A program made the translations under genes and the position numbers. Below, piece by piece: positions 35,300 to 43,639 of a stretch of DNA of 64,000 nt. Every line of letters begins with the position of its first letter. Within the stretch, counting starts at the first letter, position 1. This DNA comes from Bradyrhizobium sp. AUGA SZCCT0176 (GTDB taxonomy: Bacteria > Pseudomonadota > Alphaproteobacteria > Rhizobiales > Xanthobacteraceae), in NCBI RefSeq assembly GCF_018130145.1, contig NZ_JAFCMB010000001.1, forward strand, positions 558,001-622,000, in the 5' to 3' direction. Under the pieces are notes generated by a model. That model worked only from the letters and a program-made list of their open reading frames with translations. It did not search any database and was not told the DNA's origin.

Positions 35300-36110
35300 C
35301 GGCGCCTGCGGTCAGCCCGGCCACGATCTGCCGCTGCGCCAATACCGTGAGCAACAGGACGGGGAAGGTCACGATGAGCGCGGCCGCCGCTAGCGGTCCC
35401 CAGCTCAACTGGTCGAACGAAATCATGTTGTAGACCGCGACGGGCAGCGTGCGCGTCTCCCGTCCCGCCAGCACGATGCCGAACACGAAATTATTCCAGG
35501 AGAAGATCACCGCGAGAATGAAGGCAACGGCAAGCCCCGGACGGGCAATCGGCAGCGCCACGTGAAGGAACACCTGCCAGCGCGTGGCGCCGTCGATCAG
35601 GGCGGCTTCCTCGAGCTCCAGCGGCGTGGTCTCGAAATAGCCGATCATGATCCAGATCACGATCGGCACCGTGACCACGAGATGGATGATGATCTGCGGC
35701 ACCAGCGTGCCGAGCAGTCCGAGCCACTGGAACAGCAGGAACAGCGGGATGAGATAAGACAATCCCGGCGTGATGCGGGCGATCAGGATCACGATCGCGG
35801 ATTTATGCGCCGCCATCCGCGCGATGCCATAGCCGGCGGGCACGCCGACCAGCATGGCGAGGCCGGTCGCGGTGCCGGTCACCACGAGGCTGTTGATGAA
35901 ATAGGTCAGGAAGCGGTTGGAGGCGAGCACATCGGCATAATTCTTCCAGGCAAAGCGCTCGGGGAAAAACACCGGCGGGTAGGCGGCGTTGTCGACCTCG
36001 AACTTGACCGACAGCGAGGCCATCCAGAGAAAGAACAGGATCGCGGGTGAGACGACCACGAAGATCGCAAACCACAGCCCGATCTTGCCGAGGATCTGAC
36101 GGAGATTCAT
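35286..36110 (-). CDS. Sugar-type ABC transporter permease (MalG-like)
   Basis: A 274-residue membrane protein with six TM segments. The EAA loop is [31 protein letters not shown], and the C-terminal [15 protein letters not shown] is typical of MalG/UgpE. The ATG at 36110 overlaps the TGA of the preceding permease gene (ATGA), a translational coupling that fixes the start. This operon has no ATPase gene in the window. The ATPase is either shared with another CUT1 system or lies elsewhere. Confidence 0.9.
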   Translation of the reverse strand: MNLRQILGKIGLWFAIFVVVSPAILFFLWMASLSVKFEVDNAAYPPVFFPERFAWKNYADVLASNRFLTYFINSLVVTGTATGLAMLVGVPAGYGIARMAAHKSAIVILIARITPGLSYLIPLFLLFQWLGLLGTLVPQIIIHLVVTVPIVIWIMIGYFETTPLELEEAALIDGATRWQVFLHVALPIARPGLAVAFILAVIFSWNNFVFGIVLAGRETRTLPVAVYNMISFDQLSWGPLAAAALIVTFPVLLLTVLAQRQIVAGLTAGAVKGG

Positions 36111-37039
36111 GCGCCGCTCCCGATCTCGGTCCACATCGTGCGCTGGCGCAGATGCAGCATCAGTGCCGCCATCGCCACGATCAGCAGGAAGAAGATCACC
36201 GCGATCGCCGAGCCATAGCCGAGGTCGTAATAGATGAAGGCGACGCTGTAGAGATAAAGGTTGATGGTCTCCGACGCCGAGCCGGGCCCGCCTTGCGTGA
36301 TTGCGAAGATGATGTCGAAGCTCTTGACCGCGTCGATCATGCGGATCATGCCGGCGATGAACAGGAACGGGGTGATCAGCGGCAGTGTGATGTAACGGAA
36401 CACCTGCCAGACGCTGGCGCCGTCGATCTGCGCGCTTTCATAGGGCTCGGTCGGGATCGCGGCGAGGCCGCCGAGCACGATCAGCATCACCAAGGGAGTC
36501 CATTGCCAGGTTTCGACCAGCACCAGCGAGGGGATCACGGTGCCGGGATGGAACACCCACAATTGCGGCGGCAGGCCGACCAGCGACAGCAGGTAATTGA
36601 GCACGCCGAGCTGCGGGTGAAACATCATGGTCCAGACCAGCGCGATCGCCACCGGCGTCGCCATCATCGGCATGATGAAGACTCCGCGCAGAAAGCCGCG
36701 GCCGGGAAACTTGGCGTGAAACACCACGGCCGCAAAGGTGCCGAGGATCAGCGGCAGCAGCACCGACAAGGCGGTGTAAAGCAGCGTGTGTCCGACCGCT
36801 TCGACGAAGCGTGGATCGTTCGGCATTCGAACATAATTGGCGAAGCCGACAAAGGTGGTCGGCGAGCCGACCTTCCACTCGTTGAGGCTCATCCAGATCG
36901 TGAACACCCATGGGAACACGATCACGGCGAGCACGACGACCAGCGCCGGCACCACGAACGGCCAGTAGGTCGGCGGCCGCCATTCCTGCCCCGGCGCGGG
37001 ATCAGCCGCGGCCGGAGTGACTTCTGCTATTGCCTTCAC
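36107..37039 (-). CDS. Sugar-type ABC transporter permease (MalF-like)
   Basis: A 310-residue permease with an N-terminal Pro/Ala-rich cytoplasmic segment, about six TM helices and the EAA loop TEPYESAQIDGASVWQVFRYITLPLITP. The start is a GTG at 37039, whose bases overlap the TGA of the upstream binding-protein gene (GTGA at 37036-37039). It forms an operon with the binding protein and the second permease. Confidence 0.9.
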   Translation of the reverse strand: MKAIAEVTPAAADPAPGQEWRPPTYWPFVVPALVVVLAVIVFPWVFTIWMSLNEWKVGSPTTFVGFANYVRMPNDPRFVEAVGHTLLYTALSVLLPLILGTFAAVVFHAKFPGRGFLRGVFIMPMMATPVAIALVWTMMFHPQLGVLNYLLSLVGLPPQLWVFHPGTVIPSLVLVETWQWTPLVMLIVLGGLAAIPTEPYESAQIDGASVWQVFRYITLPLITPFLFIAGMIRMIDAVKSFDIIFAITQGGPGSASETINLYLYSVAFIYYDLGYGSAIAVIFFLLIVAMAALMLHLRQRTMWTEIGSGA

Positions 37040-38364
37040 GCTTTTTCACTGCGCTCCAGGATCGGGCGGAACTGCTCATGAGCCTTCTTCAACTCCGTCG
37101 CGGGGTCAGCACCCGAAAGGGTCGAGGTGAGGGCCGCGCCGACGAGATCGCGGAATTCGGCGACGGGAATGATGACGGGCAGGCCGAGCTTGCTGATCTT
37201 GGCGGAATCGATCACCGACTGCAGCCATTCCTTCGGCATCTTGACCCCGCTCTGGATCTCGGGGTCGTTGAGGATGGAGTTGCGGAACGGCACGCCGCCG
37301 CCGGCCTGCAGCAATCGCGCGCCTTGCTTCTTCGAGACCGCCCATTGGCAGAGCAGATAGGCGGCTTCCTTGTTCTTGCTGGCGGCTGCGATGCCGATGC
37401 CGTCGCCATAGGTTGCCGAATACTGTCCCTTGGATCCCTTGGGCACCACGGTGTAGCCGACCTTGCCGACGATGCGCGAGGCGGCCGGGTCTTCCAGCGG
37501 CGGCGCCCAGCCGACGCCGTCGATCCACATCGCCGAGCGGCCCTGCGTGAACGAGGCCATCGACTCCATCCAGTTGAAGCCGGCGACGCCGGGAGGCGCG
37601 ACCTTGGTCAGCAGCGTCTGGTACAGCTTGGTGGCTTCGATCGCCTCCGGGCCGTCGGTCAGGATGCCGCCCTTGGCATCGAGGAATTCGCCGCCGGCGT
37701 TGAGGAAGAAGTTGGTCCACAGCGTCATGTTGGCGTTGCGCAGGCCGCGCCCGACGAAGCCGAAGGTGCCTTCCTTGGCGTCGGTGAGCTTTTCGGCGGC
37801 CGCGACCATCTCGTCGAAGGTCTTCGGCACCGCCACGCCCTTCTTCTGGAACAGCTCCTTGTTGTAATAGAGGATGAAATAGTCGACCGACCACGGCAGG
37901 GAGTGCATCTGTCCCTTGTCGTTCTTGGCGTATTGCAGGCCGCCGGCCGAGAAATCGCTTTCGACCAGGTCGGGCGCGGTGAGGTTCGGGTCTTTCATGT
38001 AGCCGGAGATGTCGGCGAGCCAGCCGGCCTTCTCGAACTGGCGCTTCTGCACGTGGTAGCTGACATGAACCACGTCGAAGCTCGGCTTGCCCGAAGCAAG
38101 TTCGATCACGGCCTTCTGGCGCTGCTGCTGCTCGGGGATTTGCTCCGATTCGACCTGGATGCCGGTGAGTTCGGTAAATTCCTTGATGTTCTTTTGAAAA
38201 TTGTCGCCGCGCGGGCCCTTGGCGAGGATCACCTCGAGCTTGGTGCCGGCGTATTTTTTCCACTGCGGTTCGGCCGCGCGGGCCGGAAAGCCGGTCAGGC
38301 TCAGCGCGCCTGCGGCGGCGGTGCCGGCCAGAACGGAACGGCGCGAGATCAGATGATTCTTCAT
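37036..38364 (-). CDS. Extracellular sugar-type binding protein, Tat-exported
   Basis: A 442-residue family 1 solute-binding protein. The Tat signal is SRRSVLAGTAAAGALSLTGFPARA. The N-lobe motif KLEVILAKGPRGDNFQKNIKEFTELTGIQVESEQIPEQQQRQ and the W-containing hinge (MWIDGVGWAPPL) fit CUT1 binding proteins. The gene has GGGAGAGAAAAACA upstream of the ATG at 38364 and begins the operon. The neighbouring formamidase and cysteine hydrolase on other transcription units hint that the ligand might be nitrogen-containing rather than a plain sugar, but this is inference. Confidence 0.9.
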   Translation of the reverse strand: MKNHLISRRSVLAGTAAAGALSLTGFPARAAEPQWKKYAGTKLEVILAKGPRGDNFQKNIKEFTELTGIQVESEQIPEQQQRQKAVIELASGKPSFDVVHVSYHVQKRQFEKAGWLADISGYMKDPNLTAPDLVESDFSAGGLQYAKNDKGQMHSLPWSVDYFILYYNKELFQKKGVAVPKTFDEMVAAAEKLTDAKEGTFGFVGRGLRNANMTLWTNFFLNAGGEFLDAKGGILTDGPEAIEATKLYQTLLTKVAPPGVAGFNWMESMASFTQGRSAMWIDGVGWAPPLEDPAASRIVGKVGYTVVPKGSKGQYSATYGDGIGIAAASKNKEAAYLLCQWAVSKKQGARLLQAGGGVPFRNSILNDPEIQSGVKMPKEWLQSVIDSAKISKLGLPVIIPVAEFRDLVGAALTSTLSGADPATELKKAHEQFRPILERSEKA

Positions 38365-38601
38365 TGTTTTTCTCTCCCTGGGTCGGCTTGTTTTGCGGCG
38401 ATAGTAACGTCCGTGCGTGGCCTGCCTAGCCCCCTTGGTGCGGTATTATGGTGGAAGGGGCGAGGGGCGAGGCGGCGGATCAGCCGCTTGCGTGCCATCG
38501 AAGCAATTCGTTGCTTGCGGCCGCGCCGTCAAACCGTGTTCCTGCAATGGTTACCGGCGATGGCAAGCACCAACGCATCGCGCGGCTTGCAATCGTATCT
38601 A

Positions 38602-38621
38602 TATAATGTACTATTAGTACA
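38602..38621 (+). promoter_or_regulatory. Perfect -10 box overlapped by a 15-bp palindrome
   Basis: TATAAT (38602-38607) is followed at once by TGTACT ATT AGTACA (38607-38621), a perfect 6-3-6 inverted repeat. It lies 30 nt ahead of the MetX-like gene. A repressor bound here would block the promoter. The TetR gene at the far end of this three-gene locus is the obvious candidate. I find no good -35 at 17 nt spacing. Confidence 0.5.
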
Positions 38622-38650
38622 GTTAATGTCGAGGCACCGGAGCCGGGCAC

Positions 38651-39670
38651 ATGACGACCAGCGGCGACTATCAGGTCTTCGAGGCGGGCGACGTCCCGCT
38701 TCAGTCTGACGTCGTGTTCCCTTCCATGCGTCTCGCCTACAAGACCTATGGCAGCTTGAATGCGCGGAAGGACAATGTGATTGTCTATCCGACGTCGTTC
38801 AGCGCGCAACACTTAGACACCGAATGGCTGATCCAGCCCGGCGGCATCCTGGATCCCGAGCGCTACCTCATCATCATTCCGAATCTGTTCGGCAACGGCC
38901 TGTCTTCCTCGCCGTCGAATTCCGGGATCACCCCGTTTCCGGCGATCAGCTATCACGACGCGGTCGCGGTTCAGCGCCGGTTGCTGGTGGAGCAATTCGG
39001 CATCGCGAAGATCGCGCTGGTCTATGGCTGGTCGATGGGCGGCATGCAGGCCTACCATTGGGCGGCCTGCCATCCCGACATGGTGGAACGCGCCGCCATC
39101 GTCTGCGGCAGCGCGCGGTGCTCGCCCTATAATCACGTGTTCCTCGAGGGCGTGAAGGCGGCGCTGATCACGGACCCCAATTTCAGGGATGGCCGCTTCA
39201 CCGCCAAACCAACCGCCGGCCTTCGCGCCATGGGGCGCATCTATGCGGGCTGGGCGATGTCGCATGCCTTCTACAGGGATGAGGTCTGGCGCGAGGGAGG
39301 CTTCACCTCGCTGGAAGACTATCTGACGCGCTCCTGGGATGAAGCCTTCGCACGGCGCGATGCCAATGATCTGCTCGCGCAGATCGGCATCTGGCAGCGT
39401 GGCGACATCAGCCGGTGTGCCGAATTCGACGGCAACATCGGCCGCGCGCTAGCAGCGATCAAGGCGCGGGTGCTGTTGATGCCGGGACAGACCGACCGTT
39501 ACTTCGACGTGCGCGACAATGAGGACGAGATCGGCAAGCTCGTCAATGCGAAGTCCGCTGAACTTCACCCCATTCCGTCGATCCACGGTCACCGCGCCGG
39601 AAATCCGATCAACTACCCTGCGGATCGCGCATTCATCAACGCCGAGATATCGGCGTTCCTAAAACGTTGA
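38651..39670 (+). CDS. MetX-like alpha/beta hydrolase
   Basis: A 339-residue protein related to homoserine O-acetyltransferases and other alpha/beta-fold acyl hydrolases. The oxyanion region PTSFSAQHLDTEW replaces the HALTG of true MetX. The nucleophile elbow is GWSMGG (about residue 127), the acid is in MPGQTDRYFDV and the His in IPSIHGHRAG. Because the HALTG motif is missing, methionine biosynthesis is unlikely. The promoter carries a palindrome, and the next gene (34-nt gap) is a membrane desaturase. This points to a regulated lipid or fatty-acyl process. Confidence 0.8.
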   Translation: MTTSGDYQVFEAGDVPLQSDVVFPSMRLAYKTYGSLNARKDNVIVYPTSFSAQHLDTEWLIQPGGILDPERYLIIIPNLFGNGLSSSPSNSGITPFPAISYHDAVAVQRRLLVEQFGIAKIALVYGWSMGGMQAYHWAACHPDMVERAAIVCGSARCSPYNHVFLEGVKAALITDPNFRDGRFTAKPTAGLRAMGRIYAGWAMSHAFYRDEVWREGGFTSLEDYLTRSWDEAFARRDANDLLAQIGIWQRGDISRCAEFDGNIGRALAAIKARVLLMPGQTDRYFDVRDNEDEIGKLVNAKSAELHPIPSIHGHRAGNPINYPADRAFINAEISAFLKR

Positions 39671-39704
39671 AAAACAGAACCCATCCAACGAGGCGACTGC
39701 AACC

Positions 39705-40673
39705 ATGAACATCGTGACGTCAGTTGAACCAAAACTCCGGGAGAAGCCCCTCAGTCCCGCGACGCTCCGCGAACTCTCGGAACGATCGGATCTTCGAGGC
39801 GCGGTTCGCACCGTCAGCCATTACGGCGCAATTGCTATCGTCGGGACCATGATATGGGCGGTCTCCTCGAATTACGGATTGGCGTGGGCCTTGCCGCTGA
39901 TCGTCGTGCAAGCCTATCTGGTGGCCTTCCTGTTCATGCCGATGCACGAGACCGCCCATAAGACCGCGTTCCGGAGTCGCGCGCTGAATCCTGTCGTCGG
40001 TCATCTGTCGGCCTTCATGATCGCGCATCGCTACGAATATTACTGCCTGTTTCACTGGGACCATCATCGCTACACGCAGGATCCCGACAAGGATCCGGAA
40101 TTGATCGTCGGCCCCAAGCCGTCCTCGGACACGCAACTCGCGATCGCCTATAGCGGTCTTGTCCAGCTCGCCGGCCGTGAGGCGCTGATGCTGCGTCACG
40201 CCCTGACCGGCAAGGTCGCACTGCCCTGGATTCCCGAGAACAAGCGCCACATCATCGTGCGGGAAGCGCGCCTCTATCTCGCGGGTTACGTCGCGCTGCT
40301 GCTGATCTCGCTTGCGCTGCATACCGCTATTCTGCTCTGGGTCTGGATCGTTCCGCTGCTGATCGGCCAGTTGATCCTGCGGCCCTACCTCTATGCGGAA
40401 CACACCGGATGCGAACGAACGCGCAGCGCCTTCGACAACACCCGCACCACCTATACCGGCACCGTGATGAAGTGGTTCGCATGGAACATGCCCTATCACG
40501 TCGAGCATCACGCCTACCCGTCGATACCCTTCCATGCGCTGCCAAAATTGAACCGGATTGTCGACGACCGGATTGCGTTCCGGGGGCAGGGCTATCTGGC
40601 CGTGACGCGCGAGACGTGGGCCTGGTTCCGCCGCGAGCGGCGCAAGCACGTCGATGGCGTCAGCGGCTCATGA
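39705..40673 (+). CDS. Membrane fatty-acid desaturase/hydroxylase-type di-iron enzyme
   Basis: A 322-residue integral-membrane enzyme. Three histidine boxes bind a di-iron centre: HETAH (about residue 83), HWDHH (about 116) and HVEHH near residue 266, with hydrophobic pairs between. The arrangement fits acyl-lipid or acyl-CoA desaturases and related carotenoid hydroxylase/ketolase-type enzymes, which use O2 and reduced ferredoxin. It overlaps the convergent TetR gene by 14 nt and follows the MetX-like hydrolase. The substrate is probably a fatty acyl chain. Confidence 0.88.
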   Translation: MNIVTSVEPKLREKPLSPATLRELSERSDLRGAVRTVSHYGAIAIVGTMIWAVSSNYGLAWALPLIVVQAYLVAFLFMPMHETAHKTAFRSRALNPVVGHLSAFMIAHRYEYYCLFHWDHHRYTQDPDKDPELIVGPKPSSDTQLAIAYSGLVQLAGREALMLRHALTGKVALPWIPENKRHIIVREARLYLAGYVALLLISLALHTAILLWVWIVPLLIGQLILRPYLYAEHTGCERTRSAFDNTRTTYTGTVMKWFAWNMPYHVEHHAYPSIPFHALPKLNRIVDDRIAFRGQGYLAVTRETWAWFRRERRKHVDGVSGS

Positions 40674-41271
40674 TGATCAGCAGGGTGTCGACGAGATTGC
40701 GGGCTTGCGCCGGCGAGATCGGTTTGATGCCGAAGATGTAGCGATAGAACAGGCTGCCGTAGATCGCGTCATACAGGTCTTCCGGCGCGCCCGCCGCTCC
40801 GATGCTGCCATCCTGCTGGCCGGCAGCGATCAGTTCAACCAGGGCTGTCCTTCGGTATTGCAGATAGCGCTCGTAGAAGATTTCCGCCGACCCGGTGTTC
40901 GAAATGCATTCGGAGATCACCGCGAGCTGTACCTTGCCGAACTCACCCTGCAGCGCCTTCGCATAGGCCGCGGCGTGGCTTCTCAGGCGGTCTGCCGGCG
41001 TGCCGATGCTCGGCAGCGGCAGCATCAAGGAAGCATGGTTCAGGAACGCATCAATCAGCAGCGCCTCGCGCGACGGCCACCATTTGTAGATGGTCATCTT
41101 CGAGACGTTCGAATCCCGCGCCACCGCATCGATGCTGGTGGCGGCAAGGCCCGTGGTTGCCATCAGGGTGTAGGCGCTCTGCAGAATAGCGTTGGTCGTC
41201 TCGGCGGAACGGGGGCGGCCACGGCGGGTCGTTGCCGTGTCGCCGTCCGGTTCGCCCTTGCCCTTCGCCAT
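40660..41271 (-). CDS. TetR/AcrR-family regulator
   Basis: A 203-residue regulator with an N-terminal HTH: NAILQSAYTLMATTGLAATSIDAVARDSNVSKMTIYKWWPSREAL (about residues 28-72). The C-terminal ligand domain is helical. It is preceded by a basic Gly-rich tail (GKGEPDGDTATTRRGRPRSAETT). The gene is convergent with, and overlaps, the desaturase gene. I infer that it controls the hydrolase-desaturase pair through the palindrome at 38607-38621, although no matching palindrome is seen at its own promoter. Confidence 0.88.
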   Translation of the reverse strand: MAKGKGEPDGDTATTRRGRPRSAETTNAILQSAYTLMATTGLAATSIDAVARDSNVSKMTIYKWWPSREALLIDAFLNHASLMLPLPSIGTPADRLRSHAAAYAKALQGEFGKVQLAVISECISNTGSAEIFYERYLQYRRTALVELIAAGQQDGSIGAAGAPEDLYDAIYGSLFYRYIFGIKPISPAQARNLVDTLLIIMSR

Positions 41272-41310
41272 GATCCGGCTGTCCCCTGATACAGCGACAA
41301 GCGCGGTCGG

Positions 41311-42168
41311 CTACGCCTTGACAAAGGCGAGCAGGGTGCCGTTGCCCGCGGCAGGTGGCACGATCACGCCGCCACCACCGTTGCGAACCCCGGTTGCGCC
41401 AAGCGCCTTCTCGGCTGCGGTGACGTCGGCCTCAATCACCAGTCCCGCGCCGCCACGCTCGGGCAGACCGTTCAGCGATACCTCGGGGTAACGCTTGCTC
41501 AGTTGATCCCTGGTCAGGAACACGAAGTCGGCGCGATCGGAGCCTGAGGGTACTGCGATGGCGCCGTCCTGCTCGGTTCTCGCGTCGCGATCGATCATGC
41601 GCGACATATGCGCGGCGTCGTTGGCGGGTTCCGGCGAAACGATCAGCACCTGCCGCAGTCGTTTGGCACCATTGGCATGCTTCATCAGTTCGGGAATCCA
41701 CACCGTCTCGCGCGTCTTGTGCTGGCAGGCGAAGATGCGCACGCCGCCCGGCGCTTCCGCGGTCGGCCATTGGAACGTCCGGAATTTTGCCGCCGAGAGG
41801 GTGCCATCGGGCATCGTCACCGGCCGCTCGAAATCGGTCGGTCCAACCGGCGGATAGCCGCGCGCGCGGATTTCTTCGGCGCCGTCGGCGGAATCCACCG
41901 CGGTAAAAGCGATGCGTTCGATGCCCTCGCCGCGCTTTTCCAGAAACGCGCGCGCCGGAGCATTATGTTCTGTCGGCGTCAAGACACCGAGCAATTCCAT
42001 ATAGTCAGGGTCGAACATGATGGTGTAATTGCCCGATCCCATATGCGCGCTGTGGGTGCCGCGCGGCGACACCGTGAAGCCGAGCCGCCTGTAATTTTCA
42101 GCTGATTTGTCGAGGTCCTTCACCATGACCACGGCGTGATCGATTCCGATGACGTTCTTGAGTGCCAC
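41311..42168 (-). CDS. VOC-family protein (glyoxalase_3-like)
   Basis: A 285-residue protein beginning VIGIDHAVVMVKDLDKSAENYRRLGFTVSPRGTH, the usual first VOC module with its His ligand. YTIMFDPDYMELLGVL supplies the Glu region. The rest is a degenerate second module (GGAGLVIEADVTAAEKALGATGVRNGGGGVIVPP). Such glyoxalase_3 proteins are widespread in alphaproteobacteria with few tested functions. The gene stands alone, divergent from the FAD oxidoreductase gene by 73 nt. Confidence 0.82.
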   Translation of the reverse strand: MALKNVIGIDHAVVMVKDLDKSAENYRRLGFTVSPRGTHSAHMGSGNYTIMFDPDYMELLGVLTPTEHNAPARAFLEKRGEGIERIAFTAVDSADGAEEIRARGYPPVGPTDFERPVTMPDGTLSAAKFRTFQWPTAEAPGGVRIFACQHKTRETVWIPELMKHANGAKRLRQVLIVSPEPANDAAHMSRMIDRDARTEQDGAIAVPSGSDRADFVFLTRDQLSKRYPEVSLNGLPERGGAGLVIEADVTAAEKALGATGVRNGGGGVIVPPAAGNGTLLAFVKA

Positions 42169-42241
42169 TCTGCCATTTCCCCGGGCTGATGATGCGTACT
42201 AAGCTAACCATTCGATCTGCCGCCCGCAAGAAAGGATCACG

Positions 42242-43609
42242 ATGAATAGCGCCGAAGTCCGCTGGCCGCCTTCGCTGTGGGCAGCAGTGACGCCGTCAGG
42301 GCCTAAGCTTCCGGAATTGACCGGGACGCAGCAGGCCGATGTGATCGTGATCGGTGCGGGCTTCACGGGGTTATCGACGGCGCTACATCTGCGCGAGGCC
42401 GGGGTCGATGTCGCGATCGTGGAAGCCGCAGAGCCGGGATGGGGCGCGTCGGGTCGTAACAACGGCCAGGTAATTCCGACGCTGTCGCGGCCCGACCCGG
42501 AAGACATCATTGCCAAACACGGCGTGGTCGGCGAGCGCTTCGTCGGAATGCTGCGCGATAGCGCGTCGACGCTGTTCGAGGTGGCGCGGCGTTACAAGAT
42601 CGAGGCCGAGCAGGAGGAGGCCGGATGGGTGCAACCGGTGCATTCACCGGGCCGCATCAAGATTGCGGAAAGGCGTGTGCGGCAATGGTCGAAGTTCGGC
42701 GCGCCGGTTGAACTGCTGTCGCGTGAGCAGGCGCGCGACATGACCGGGTCGGATGCATGGTACGGCGGCTTCTGGAACAAGACCGGCGGCCACATCAATC
42801 CGCTGGCGCTGGCGCGCGGGCTTGCACACGCGGTGCTGGCCCTTGGCGCGCGTATCTACGCCCGTTCGCCGGCAATCAGTTTCGAGCGTCGCGGCGATCG
42901 CTGGGTGGTAAAGACCGAAAAGGGCGAGATCAGCGGCCGTGCGCTGGTGGTTGCGAGCAACGCCTATAGCGGTGAATTCTCGAAATCGCTTGTGCCCGAC
43001 ATGGCACACGAGGTGATGCCGGTGCTGTCCTGGCAGATGTCGACGCAACCGCTGTCGGACAATGTCCGCAAGACGATCATCCCCGGCCGGCAAGCGCTCT
43101 CCGATACCCACGGCGAATTGTATTTCGCGCGCTATGACGCGCGAAATCGCCTGATTACCGGCGGCGCCGTGCTCGGCCCCGGCAACAAGGTCGAACGGAT
43201 CAAGGCTCTTGTGACGGAACGGCTGCAGCGGCTGTGGCCACAGATCGGCGAGGTCGCGTTCGATTATGTCTGGAACGGTTATGTCGGGATGACGGCGGAC
43301 TTCTTGCCGCGCATCCACAAACTCGGGCCCAACGCCTATGGCTGGACCGGCTGCAACGGCCGCGCGGTCGCGCTGACGATCCCGCTTGGCAACGAATTGT
43401 CAAAGGCGGTCCGCGGCGTGCCGGAAAGCGAACTGGCGCTGCCGTTCACGGAACCGGTGCCGTTCGTGATGCACGGAGTGCTGCGCAAAATCGCCCCCTG
43501 GATGCTGGTGCTCTACCGGCAGCGCGACGCGCAGGAATTGATGAAGGGCGATCGTTTCGAGTTGCTCCGATGGGCGGAGTATTTTCTCGCCTCGCGCCGG
43601 CCGCAGTGA
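42242..43609 (+). CDS. FAD-dependent amine oxidoreductase (DAO family, PuuB-like)
   Basis: A 455-residue flavoprotein. The FAD-binding motif is VIGAGFTGLSTALHLREAGVDVAIVEA (about residues 36-62), followed by GWGASGRNNGQVIP, which in gamma-glutamylputrescine oxidase-like enzymes lies next to the flavin. The C terminus has GYVGMTADFLPRIH and the WTGCNGRAVAL motif. These enzymes oxidise secondary or primary amines to imines with O2. The neighbouring peptide-type importer on the other strand may deliver an amine- or amino-acid-containing substrate. Confidence 0.85.
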   Translation: MNSAEVRWPPSLWAAVTPSGPKLPELTGTQQADVIVIGAGFTGLSTALHLREAGVDVAIVEAAEPGWGASGRNNGQVIPTLSRPDPEDIIAKHGVVGERFVGMLRDSASTLFEVARRYKIEAEQEEAGWVQPVHSPGRIKIAERRVRQWSKFGAPVELLSREQARDMTGSDAWYGGFWNKTGGHINPLALARGLAHAVLALGARIYARSPAISFERRGDRWVVKTEKGEISGRALVVASNAYSGEFSKSLVPDMAHEVMPVLSWQMSTQPLSDNVRKTIIPGRQALSDTHGELYFARYDARNRLITGGAVLGPGNKVERIKALVTERLQRLWPQIGEVAFDYVWNGYVGMTADFLPRIHKLGPNAYGWTGCNGRAVALTIPLGNELSKAVRGVPESELALPFTEPVPFVMHGVLRKIAPWMLVLYRQRDAQELMKGDRFELLRWAEYFLASRRPQ

Positions 43610-43639
43610 CCGCTGAGCAGCGATCGTTCTAGCTGACGA

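Noticed and set aside
37030..38709. 559-codon plus-strand frame opposite the binding-protein gene
   Set aside because: It overlaps a complete Tat-exported binding protein and extends into the promoter region of the next gene; no domain seen.
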